Below are positions 53,907-63,020 of a stretch of 64,000 nucleotides of DNA, piece after piece. How positions within the stretch are numbered: the stretch's first letter is position 1; each line of letters starts with the position of its first letter. Under the pieces are notes generated by a model. That model did no database searches and was not told the DNA's origin. It was given only the letters and a program-made list of their open reading frames with translations. The stretch is from Gloeocapsopsis dulcis. Its GTDB lineage: Bacteria; Cyanobacteriota; Cyanobacteriia; Cyanobacteriales; Chroococcidiopsidaceae. Both the position numbers and the translations under genes were made by a program. Location: the NCBI RefSeq assembly GCF_032163395.1, contig NZ_CP119968.1, positions 171,501 through 235,500 on the forward strand. The letters run 5' to 3'.

Positions 53907-54941
53907 CTAGGGTGCGTGGATTAAGTATTTATACAAGTTAGAACTTACAGTTTCTATTAAATACTTGAATAGATCATCAATCATGGCATTAGCTGCTAGC
54001 GGACCGTCCCCGATCCAGTAACCAGGTACTTCATAAACTTTACCTTGTTGCACAACCTTTAATTGCGACCAAAGAGGATCAGCCTTTAATTTCTTTAAGG
54101 TGGTATTGGCTTGCTGACTAATCTCAGGATTATGACCATATGTCCACAAAAACATCACATCCCCATCCAAGTCGCGCATTCGTTCCTTGCTGAGCCGTTG
54201 TTGACCTCCAACTTTATTCTGACTTGGTGGACGAGACAGTCCAGCATCTTCCAAAACACTTCCGCAAAATGAATCTTTGGGATAGACTGCGATCACATCT
54301 GGATAAATACGGACTACCGAAACTTTAATCTGATCAAGGCGATCGCCCATCTGGTTCTTGAACTCTTCGAGTCGAGCATAATAATTAGCCATGATTGCTT
54401 GCGCTTTCTCTGTTCTACCTAATACCTGAGCAGACCACATGAAGTTTTCTTTCCATTTTCTGCCATCACTAAAAGGAGCTAAAGCAGTGGGTGCAACTTG
54501 TGAAAACACCTCGTATTTCGCCTCAAGTACAGGGTTATCACCCAAGATGAGATCAGGTTTCAAGGTGAGAATTTTTTCTAAGCTAGGTGAGGTAAAATCA
54601 CCAAGGTTCTCTATCCCCTCAATTTTGTCTTCCATATGAGGATAAATATTGTTGACCAAATCATTACCCACAGGTTTAATGCCCAAAGCTAATACGTTCT
54701 CCAGATATCCAAGCACAATAACTCGCTGCGGGTTAAGAGGAACGCAAGTTTGCCCCAGCTTGTGTTCAATCATTCGGCACTCTGGTGAAAGAGAGGGTTC
54801 TTGAGAAGAAGATATACCACTTGGGCTGAATCTACTTGAGAAGGGGTTTCCACTGCACGCTGAAGCAAAACAAAACAGCAATACTCCTAACAGAAGTTGC
54901 TGAAGAATACGAGTAATTTTCCAGGATCTTGCTCTACTCAT
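53907..54941 (-). CDS. Iron-siderophore ABC substrate-binding lipoprotein (FecB-like)
   Basis: From the ATG at 54941 (AAGAAGG upstream) the protein has 344 residues. A lipoprotein signal (QQLLLGVLLFCFASAC, Cys as lipid anchor) is followed by a helical-backbone binding fold of the TroA/FecB class, with RVIVLGYLENVLALGIKPVG and LEKILTLKPDLILGDNP. It captures ferric siderophore in the periplasm. The frame extends upstream into the receptor gene but the signal peptide fixes the start. It is 13 bp from the receptor stop, in one operon with it. Confidence 0.88.
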   Translation of the reverse strand: MSRARSWKITRILQQLLLGVLLFCFASACSGNPFSSRFSPSGISSSQEPSLSPECRMIEHKLGQTCVPLNPQRVIVLGYLENVLALGIKPVGNDLVNNIYPHMEDKIEGIENLGDFTSPSLEKILTLKPDLILGDNPVLEAKYEVFSQVAPTALAPFSDGRKWKENFMWSAQVLGRTEKAQAIMANYYARLEEFKNQMGDRLDQIKVSVVRIYPDVIAVYPKDSFCGSVLEDAGLSRPPSQNKVGGQQRLSKERMRDLDGDVMFLWTYGHNPEISQQANTTLKKLKADPLWSQLKVVQQGKVYEVPGYWIGDGPLAANAMIDDLFKYLIETVSSNLYKYLIHAP

Positions 54942-54954
54942 ACCTTCTTTTCGC

Positions 54955-57528
54955 TTAGAATTCCACTGAAACTGATCCGATAACTGTGAACAGCGCACCT
55001 GGTTGAATAGTTGGTCTGCCAAAGTCAGTTGACGTAAAATGTCTCACATTAAATAAATTTTTGAAGTTCAATGCAGCTCGCCAATTGCCTCGGCGATAAT
55101 AAATGGCTGCATCCGTTCGTAAATAGCTAGGCAACTCGAACGTATTATCAAAGTCACCAGGGCGTTCCCCAACATAAAATATGCCTGCGCCAAAGCCCAA
55201 CCCTTCTAAATCTCCACTTTGAATGAAATAAGTCGTCCACAAACTAGCTGTATGCCTGGGGACATTGAAAAACCTGAGTTCCTCTGGTAAGTTATTACTT
55301 TCTGTCACTCTGGCATCGTTGTATCCATAAGAGGCAATCACATTCCATCCAGGCAGGATTTCACCTGATAGATCTAGCTCAATTCCTTGACTTCTTACTT
55401 CACCCGCTGGAATAACAAAGTCGAGATTATTTGGATCGGTAGTGGGAATATTTGTTCTGGTGATATCGTAAAGGGCTAAAGTCGCAAAGAGTTGATCTTC
55501 AAGCAGATCTGCTTTCACACCAATTTCATACTGTGTAGCTCTTTGGGGTTCAAGCAAAGACCCATCAGCAAGCGTCCCGAAATTTGGCGTAAACGATCGA
55601 CTATAGCTGGCATAGAGTGACAGAGCTTCGATTGGTTGATAAATGACACCAATTCGAGGACTAAACGCTTCATCATATTGGCTCGAAACAATTCCACTAG
55701 TCAAGTTTTCGCTCTCTTGATCGACAATATCAAATCGTCCTCCGATCAAGACTTTGAACTGATCCGAAAAAGCGATTTGATCTTGGAGAAGAACACCTAG
55801 TGAATCAGTTCGACTACTGCTGTTGAAACCTACAACTGTTAAATCTGAACGCTCAGGTCTTGGAATAACATCGTAAACAGGATTGAAAATATTAATGGAT
55901 GGAGTCAATCCTTCAGGTGCCCCAAGTGCGATCCCAACATTAGTCTCTCTGCCAAGATCAAAGCCAACTAAGAGCCTATGTTCAATTGATCCAGTCCTAA
56001 AATTGCCTTGGAGATCAGTTTGTAGAAGATAGCTCTCTGTCAAGTCATCATTCAAACGAAATAGTCGAGTTAATTCTCCGGTAGACTCATTCAACTCTTG
56101 AGGCTCGGCACGGAAATCGAAAGAATCACTAGAATAAAAGCTAAAAGCATTGCGGACTGTCCAATCCTCGTTGAAGCGATGCTCCAATCGATAGCCAACC
56201 CTCAATGATTCAACTTCTCTCACGTCATCCGGCTCTCCTAGGATTCGATCAATAGGAATATCAGCTACCTCATCACCAACGGCAGGAATTCCTCGATCGA
56301 AGGGTCGCTCTTCGTTGAGATACTCTAACTCTGCTGTTAAGGTTGTATTGTCACTAATCCTCCAAGCCAAGACTGGAGCAATAAAAAAACGTTCAGCGTT
56401 TTGATCATAATCACGGAAGCCATCTGAATATTCGTAGACCCCATTTAGTCGATAAAGCAAGCTCCCATCTGTAGTCAATGGACCTGAAAAATCGAAACGA
56501 GGGCGCACAAATCCGTAGCTACCTATTGATGTTTCGATTAAGTAATATGGCTCTTCAAGTGGTTGCCTTGTAATAATGTTGATGAACCCTCCAGGCTCAA
56601 TCCTACCCGCTAGGAATGAAGCAGGACCTTTAATCACTTCTACCCTTTCTATATTTGCAGTTTCTGCCAAAAAACCCAGGGAGTCTCTGAAGAGAAATCC
56701 ATTGCGAGCCGTTGGGGTAAAGTTATTGAAACCTCGAATGTTGAAGTATTCACCAGTGCCACCAAAGCTCCCTGCCGAGGCAACTCCGCTAACATTGCGA
56801 ACAGCATCCTCCAGCCGAACAACTTGCTGATCCTCAATTACTTGACGTGGAATCACCTGAATCGATTGGGGAATATCCCGCAACGGAGTATCGGTTCGAG
56901 TTGCCGTTGAAGCATCGGGAACGTAATATCCTTCATCTCGTTCTCCCGTCACGAAGATTTGAATCGCATCATCATCCGTTTCAGCAGCATCCCCCGATCC
57001 TGGCGTAACACTCAGAAGCAATCTCTGTTCAAACGATCGCACCTCAGCCGTGGGTGGTGCATCTATTCCCGTAATCGCCACCCGAACCTCATCTCCCCTT
57101 GGCGTTACTGTCACAAGTGCAATCCCCTCTGCTGGATTGGCGATCTGAAACTCCTCACCCTTCGGCAGCACCAGCACTGCATTAGGAATATAGGCAATCA
57201 GAGCATTGCCTACCACTGAGGTAGCAGGAGTCGCCAGTTGTTCATCTGTGGTTTCAAGAACTACCTCGATCCCATTCTGAGTTGGGTTGACTTGCACGCC
57301 TGTCACCTGGACAAGCAACTGAGCCATCTGCTGCATCCACTCGTCAACTGTTCTAGCTGGTTGCGGTAGGGTAGATAGGTCGATATTCCTCAACTTCTCT
57401 ACTCCTTCACTTCCCTCACCAGCACATACAGGTGGCGCTATTAGGAACAATGCTATGTTGACAATACTTCCAGTGAGGGCGATCGCCCATCTCATCCAAT
57501 TCACATCATGCAACTGTGTCACAATCAC
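54955..57528 (-). CDS. TonB-dependent siderophore receptor with AMIN-like N-terminal domain
   Basis: The 857-residue outer-membrane receptor has a signal peptide (about 1-36), an AMIN-type domain (about 85-175, VVLETTDEQLATPAT), a plug domain (about 205-320, TPLRDIPQSIQVIPRQVIED, IERVEVIKGPASFLAGRIEP) and a 22-strand barrel ending in SVSVEF. A start at the Met 11 codons later is equally possible. AMIN fusions are characteristic of cyanobacterial receptors. It forms an operon with the FecB-like lipoprotein and imports ferric siderophore; copy B of a dispersed repeat begins at its upstream end. Confidence 0.93.
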   Translation of the reverse strand: MIVTQLHDVNWMRWAIALTGSIVNIALFLIAPPVCAGEGSEGVEKLRNIDLSTLPQPARTVDEWMQQMAQLLVQVTGVQVNPTQNGIEVVLETTDEQLATPATSVVGNALIAYIPNAVLVLPKGEEFQIANPAEGIALVTVTPRGDEVRVAITGIDAPPTAEVRSFEQRLLLSVTPGSGDAAETDDDAIQIFVTGERDEGYYVPDASTATRTDTPLRDIPQSIQVIPRQVIEDQQVVRLEDAVRNVSGVASAGSFGGTGEYFNIRGFNNFTPTARNGFLFRDSLGFLAETANIERVEVIKGPASFLAGRIEPGGFINIITRQPLEEPYYLIETSIGSYGFVRPRFDFSGPLTTDGSLLYRLNGVYEYSDGFRDYDQNAERFFIAPVLAWRISDNTTLTAELEYLNEERPFDRGIPAVGDEVADIPIDRILGEPDDVREVESLRVGYRLEHRFNEDWTVRNAFSFYSSDSFDFRAEPQELNESTGELTRLFRLNDDLTESYLLQTDLQGNFRTGSIEHRLLVGFDLGRETNVGIALGAPEGLTPSINIFNPVYDVIPRPERSDLTVVGFNSSSRTDSLGVLLQDQIAFSDQFKVLIGGRFDIVDQESENLTSGIVSSQYDEAFSPRIGVIYQPIEALSLYASYSRSFTPNFGTLADGSLLEPQRATQYEIGVKADLLEDQLFATLALYDITRTNIPTTDPNNLDFVIPAGEVRSQGIELDLSGEILPGWNVIASYGYNDARVTESNNLPEELRFFNVPRHTASLWTTYFIQSGDLEGLGFGAGIFYVGERPGDFDNTFELPSYLRTDAAIYYRRGNWRAALNFKNLFNVRHFTSTDFGRPTIQPGALFTVIGSVSVEF

Positions 57529-57529
57529 T

Positions 57530-57695
57530 CCTTATACACAAAACAATGCAATGAGGAGCGATCGGCTCTTCTGCCCCTCTTACTCAAAAGATTTCTCAAG
57601 AAGAATAGGCTAGAATTGAGCAGTTTTGCTAGCAATTTTGATGCCGAGATGGACTTTTTTGCGACCGAGACGGACTTTTTTTTTGTTGAAACCTA
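57530..57695 (+). repeat. Dispersed repeat, copy B (166 bp)
   Basis: This is a second copy of 51762-51903, about 85-90 percent alike by eye, with an added GCAATGAGGAGCGATCGG-type segment. It overlies the promoter region of the TonB receptor. The remainder to 57953 is AT-rich with short CGCAATT repeats near 57705-57725 and no gene. Confidence 0.75.
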
Positions 57696-57965
57696 AGTCC
57701 TTACCGAACAATTCGCAATTCGCAATAGCGGACGAAACTGGAAATTGGTTAATTTAGGATCGCAAGCCCCTAATTTCAATTAGGAAAAAACAAAACACGC
57801 AGTATCAATGCCTAGGCTCCCGCATTTATGTGTGGGGTAATAATTGCGAATTGGTGTGACAGTTTAGCTGCTCTTGTGACAGAATAAGTTGCCTATTACG
57901 TTAAAAAGTAGAAATAAGTACCGTCCACATAGATCCATAGTTCAAGTCTTGAAGTGAAAAACAAC

Positions 57966-58265
57966 ATGGACAATAACAAAATTGAGGTTACTGGAATAAG
58001 CGAATCTCTACTAAAGCTTATTGATGAGCAAGTTCGGCACAAAGGTGGCGACAGATCCGCATATATCCGTGATTTGATTGAAAGGGATATCTTCGGTACA
58101 TCACACACACAGCAACAAACATTTGCAGATTTTGTTACAAAGCGTTCTTTTGACCCTAAGCAATGGGAAGCAGATATGAAATTATTAGCTCAACAAGCAG
58201 AAAAAATCCCAGTTCTACCACCCGAAGCGTTTACTCGTGAAAGCATCTATGGTAATCATGACTGA
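57966..58265 (+). CDS. Type II antitoxin, ribbon-helix-helix type
   Basis: The 99-residue protein has the RHH pattern IEVTGISESLLKLIDEQVRH then RSAYIRDLIERDIFG. The C-terminal part (FDPKQWEADMKLLAQQAEKI) would bind toxin. It overlaps the next frame by 1 bp. A start at 57954 would add four residues. The partner toxin is frameshifted. Confidence 0.75.
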   Translation: MDNNKIEVTGISESLLKLIDEQVRHKGGDRSAYIRDLIERDIFGTSHTQQQTFADFVTKRSFDPKQWEADMKLLAQQAEKIPVLPPEAFTRESIYGNHD

Positions 58266-58710
58266 TGTTTTTCATGGCAGATACAAACATTTTATTACGG
58301 TTCATCTCTCCTTCAGATCCAAATCATATTCTGGTTCGTAATGTTATGTACTCTCTACTACAAAAGGGAGAAGAAGTCTGTTACACTTCACAAATTCTAG
58401 GAGAATTTTGGAACGTATGTACTCGTCCCACAACAGCACGGAGTGGTTTTGGCTTATCAATCGAGGAGACAGACCAGAGGGCGCAAGTGATAGAACGTTA
58501 CTTCATTTTTTGCCTGACAGTGCAGCAGTTCATACACAATGGCGGCGTTTAGTTGTGGATTATAGAGTGTCAGGGGTTAAGGTGCATGATACGCGTCTGG
58601 TTGCTGCCATGATAGTTCATGGACTAACCCACGTTCTTACATTCAATATCAGTGATTTTACCCGTTACTCTGAAATTACAACTGTTCACCCCACAGCTAT
58701 AACACTGTAA
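58265..58710 (+). pseudogene. VapC (PIN-domain) toxin, frameshifted
   Basis: The first frame gives MADTNILLRFISPSDPNH and SQILGEFWNVCTRP, with the first acidic residues. The second frame gives RRLVVDYRVSGVKVHDTRLV and THVLTFNISDFTRY, with the remaining ones. They join if one base is restored near 58505. All PIN acidic residues are then present, so the mutation is recent. As it stands the toxin is inactive unless frameshifting or a sequencing error is involved. Confidence 0.75.
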
Positions 58711-58749
58711 AACACTTAATCTTCTATTTAAAACCTAATCACAGAAACA

Positions 58750-58917
58750 CTGGCGACTAGAAGTCGCGCGCCACTTGCTACAAGTCGAGAAACCCACAAG
58801 AAGACAGTGGCTTGGCTATACAGACTAAACCCGCCTTCGCGGGGTAGCAAACCTTTCATTTAGCCTTAGTCCACGGAGGTGGACTTTAATTGTGTAGTAG
58901 CGAATTATATTCGCCCA
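58750..58917. repeat. Dispersed cyanobacterial palindromic repeat
   Basis: The segment contains CGACTAGAAGTCG (58752-58764), CCCGCCTTCGCGGG (58830-58843), a GTCCACGGAGGTGGAC hairpin (58870-58885) and GCGAATTATATTCGC (58900-58914), all self-complementary. I recognise this series of hairpins from non-coding repeats common in other cyanobacterial genomes; it probably moves as a MITE-like unit. No gene lies between 58711 and 58935. Confidence 0.65.
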
Positions 58918-58935
58918 AAACTTTTAAAAGATCTC

Positions 58936-59814
58936 TTATTGTTGGTTTAACCAAGCTTCTAGATCAGCAACACTAGAAAAATCTAACAATGCTTCTCCTA
59001 AATTCTCCAATTGTTCAATTGATAAACCTTTAATTCGCTCGATTAATGTTGCATCAATCTTACCAATACGGCGATTGAGTAAACGTAGAACTAAACGTTG
59101 TTCTCCTGACTGTATAGCTTGTTCCCTATCTCTTTGATAAAGTGGTTCTAGTCGCATAATTAACTCCTTATCATCTGCTTCTAATTCTTGATTTACTCTC
59201 AAGTTTTCGCGCAAGTTGTAAACTAATTCGAGGGTTGCTTTTTGATATGGATAATCTAATGGTAACGCTTGCAACTCTATAATTGCTTGTGACTACATAC
59301 TTCCCCTCCCCAAAAGCCTCAACCACAACGTCTGTGGTATTTGCGGTAGTTGGTGTATCGCCACAATTGCTGTCCGCAAGGCATTTGGCAGGAAATGTAC
59401 TCCTGATAACCAACCTTCTTTTTGCATAGTTCCAAAGCTAGATAATCTAGTTTCAGATACTATTGGGGTAAAAATCCACAACTTGGGAATTTCTGAATCC
59501 TGAAGTTTGGTTTTATTTGCCTTAGCTTCTCGTCGCAATTGAGCCTTAATTCCTAATAATTTGAGAATACAGTCGCATATTTCATCAGTAGAAACTGGAT
59601 TGCGAAATGGTTCTATGATCGCAGGATGTTCAGCAAATTTTCCTAGTAAACCTAGTACTTATAAATTAGAACTTTGTTGTTTAGAAGGAGTGAATAAAAC
59701 ATCTATTTCTTTAATTTCTCCTGCGACTTTTTCTGATGCCTTGACTTCTCCGTAATTTTTGAGTAATTCTTCTAGATAGTCTTTGGCGAATTTATCATGT
59801 ATAAAGCGCGTCAT
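58936..59814 (-). pseudogene. Rpn/DUF4351-type protein with two in-frame stops
   Basis: One frame runs from ATG at 59814 (MTRFIHDKFAKDYLEELLKN) to 58936 through DVLFTPSKQQSSNL, LWIFTPIVSETRLSSFGTMQ, QIPQTLWLRLLGRG and LRRIGK-like LLNRRIGKIDATLIERIKGL. It is broken by TAA at 59661-59659 and TAG at 59295-59293. The C-terminal DUF4351 part (SIEQLENLGEALLDFSSVAD) matches that of the intact gene at 52675-53505. Reading frame is otherwise preserved, so the loss is recent. Confidence 0.8.
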
Positions 59815-59886
59815 GCAATTGTCATGCTGGTCTAAGGGATAGCTACTTCACTAAGAGTTTGGGGAGAAGAGACTAAGAAAGGAATT

Positions 59887-60016
59887 TTAACTGCAATTCA
59901 AACTAATCAAATCTCCGCTTTTGCGACATTGAAATTGATAAGCCTTAGGATTAATACCAAATTGCTTGCGAAATGCCACGGCAAACCGACTGCGATCGCC
60001 ATCTTCAACTCAGTTA
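59887..60016 (-). pseudogene. C-terminal fragment of an AraC-type regulator
   Basis: On the minus strand the segment reads DGDRSRFAVAFRKQFGINPK then AYQFQCRKSG to a stop at 59887-59889. This is nearly identical to the end of the AraC regulator at 60649-61644 (GDRSRFAAAFRKQFGINPKT). An in-frame stop near 60015 precedes it. It is the tail of a duplicated regulator. Confidence 0.75.
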
Positions 60017-60034
60017 AACTTTGTCCCTTCAAAC

Positions 60035-60478
60035 TTATACCAATTCCCAGTCCACTGGCTTCTCAAAGATTTCTGCCTCAGAGAAAGGGCAGGATTGAGG
60101 AAGTTGCTTGGGGTCGAGGGGAGTTTCTTTACCCACAAGGTTTAAACCCTTTTGATAACCAATCTCAATTGCTTCGCTTAGATAGGGCTTCAGGCTGGGG
60201 TTTTCTTTGAGATGACGCTGAATTTCCTGACGCTGCTCTTGAATAGTGTAGAACCAACTCTTGGATTGCGCCTCTGGTTGATAGTGCCACTTGACCAGGT
60301 GTCCCAACAACACCCCCAATCGATTGCGAAGCTCCTGCCGTTCCTGCCTACCCAACGATTCAATTTCCTCGATCAGGTTTTCAATATCAAGTTCCCCCAA
60401 CTGACCAGAGCGTAGCAACTCAACTTGACGCTGAGTCCAAGCGTAAAAGTCCTGATCGTAGAGAGTGGTAGTTTGCAT
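60035..60478 (-). CDS. DUF29 family protein
   Basis: From MQTTTLYDQDFYAWTQRQVE at 60478 the protein has 147 residues. It shows the DUF29 pattern LDIENLIEEIESLGRQERQE followed by LLGHLVKWHYQPE and a helical remainder. DUF29 proteins are abundant in cyanobacteria and of unknown function. It lies between the AraC fragment and the intact AraC gene, possibly the result of an insertion between duplicated regulators. Confidence 0.85.
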   Translation of the reverse strand: MQTTTLYDQDFYAWTQRQVELLRSGQLGELDIENLIEEIESLGRQERQELRNRLGVLLGHLVKWHYQPEAQSKSWFYTIQEQRQEIQRHLKENPSLKPYLSEAIEIGYQKGLNLVGKETPLDPKQLPQSCPFSEAEIFEKPVDWELV

Positions 60479-60648
60479 GGGAAACACCGTACTGTTTTCA
60501 ATTCACTTTAAGATTGCTACTGATGGCTGACACGGGGACGCGGGGATTGATTTGTGGCTAGCATTTAGAAAATTGGTATTACTTAATTTTATCCAAAAAC
60601 CACCCAAATTGATTTAATTCGACCTGGCTGCTGACTGTGGCAAATGAA

Positions 60649-61644
60649 CTAAATTTCCCTTCGCTGTTGCAACTGATAAGTTTTTGGATTAATGCCAAAT
60701 TGCTTACGAAACGCCGCTGCAAATCGACTGCGATCGCCATAACCAACCGTTTTTGCCACCTGCTCGATTGAGGCTTCTGAATCCATTAACAATTGCCGTG
60801 CTTGCTCTAATCGATAGTGACGTAAATACGCAAATGGTGTGGTATTAAATACTTGATGAAATCCTTGCTTGAGTTTGCGATCATTTAATCCCACCTGTCG
60901 CGCCAAATCGAGTATGGAAGGAGGATTATCTAAATTCCGAATTAGAATCTCCTTCGCGTGATGAATACACTCAAGATCGTGACCTCGAAAATTACTATAT
61001 GAACGAGGCACATCTTCTCGATCGACTAACTGCATCAACTGCAACGCTAGTAATTCCAGAACCTTGCCTTCAAGATACATTCGTTTGAACACACCTTGGT
61101 ACGGACAATGTAAAATTTGCTGTAAGGTGACTTGCATAGATGGCGTTGTAGTTCTAGCAAAGTTAACGATCTCATCACCTTCCCCAGCCAACAGTTCCAA
61201 CTCCAGTGGTAATCCTCCTAATTGACCCGCAACCAATTCTCCAAACAGATGTGGATCGATGCAAACATAGACGCTCTGAAGCCGCTCCTTTGGTGCATAC
61301 TCTAGGGTTTCCTGCGGTACAACGCAACTTCCAGTCAGGGTGTTGTATCCTGGATCTACGTAGGTTCCACAATCACATCTATAATTTCCTGAAATATGAA
61401 AGAAGGAGCCTACAGGCCACTGGCATTCAGGTATTTTGCGGATTATATATTCTCGGTGGACGCAATTCTTAATTAAAAGTTCAAGTCCAGGACGAAGTTG
61501 AATGTCCTGGTAAAAACCTTCGGCAAGCTGTGGCGGATACTCACAAATGGTTTCAAATTCATTTGACTGGCGGGTAATTTCGCTGTTTTGAATCGCTTCT
61601 TCAAACAGTTCTGAGTAATCTTGGTTGCACAGGGTGATTGCCAC
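60649..61644 (-). CDS. AraC-family regulator, PchR-like
   Basis: The 331-residue regulator has an N-terminal ligand-binding region with conserved HREYIIRKIPE and FHISGNYRCDCG, typical of PchR-type siderophore sensors. A C-terminal double HTH follows: PSILDLARQVGLNDRKLKQG and ASIEQVAKTVGYGDRSRFAA. PchR proteins bind ferric siderophore and activate receptor genes, which fits the TonB receptor and FecB-like gene 3 kb away. It is divergent from the tocopherol cyclase gene. Confidence 0.88.
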   Translation of the reverse strand: MAITLCNQDYSELFEEAIQNSEITRQSNEFETICEYPPQLAEGFYQDIQLRPGLELLIKNCVHREYIIRKIPECQWPVGSFFHISGNYRCDCGTYVDPGYNTLTGSCVVPQETLEYAPKERLQSVYVCIDPHLFGELVAGQLGGLPLELELLAGEGDEIVNFARTTTPSMQVTLQQILHCPYQGVFKRMYLEGKVLELLALQLMQLVDREDVPRSYSNFRGHDLECIHHAKEILIRNLDNPPSILDLARQVGLNDRKLKQGFHQVFNTTPFAYLRHYRLEQARQLLMDSEASIEQVAKTVGYGDRSRFAAAFRKQFGINPKTYQLQQRREI

Positions 61645-61711
61645 GTTTACTTTAGATATAGTTGCATTGATTTGAGTTGCTCATCCTAAAAATATAACAA
61701 ACTATTGATAA

Positions 61712-62929
<1,218 letters not shown>

Positions 62930-62981
62930 AAGCTTGGCGAATTTATTCGCAGGGCATCTGTGATTCAGGTAAGAGTATATT

Positions 62982-63005
62982 AAGGGCGATCGCGCGATCG
63001 CCCTT
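62982..63005. terminator. Perfect 24-bp palindrome made of two HIP1-type sites
   Basis: AAGGGCGATCGC followed by its exact complement GCGATCGCCCTT lies between the convergent tocopherol cyclase and GDPD genes. It can fold as a 12-bp cruciform or hairpin, with GTTTG after it on the plus strand. A two-way terminator is likely. Confidence 0.65.
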
Positions 63006-63020
63006 GTTTGCTATATCTAA

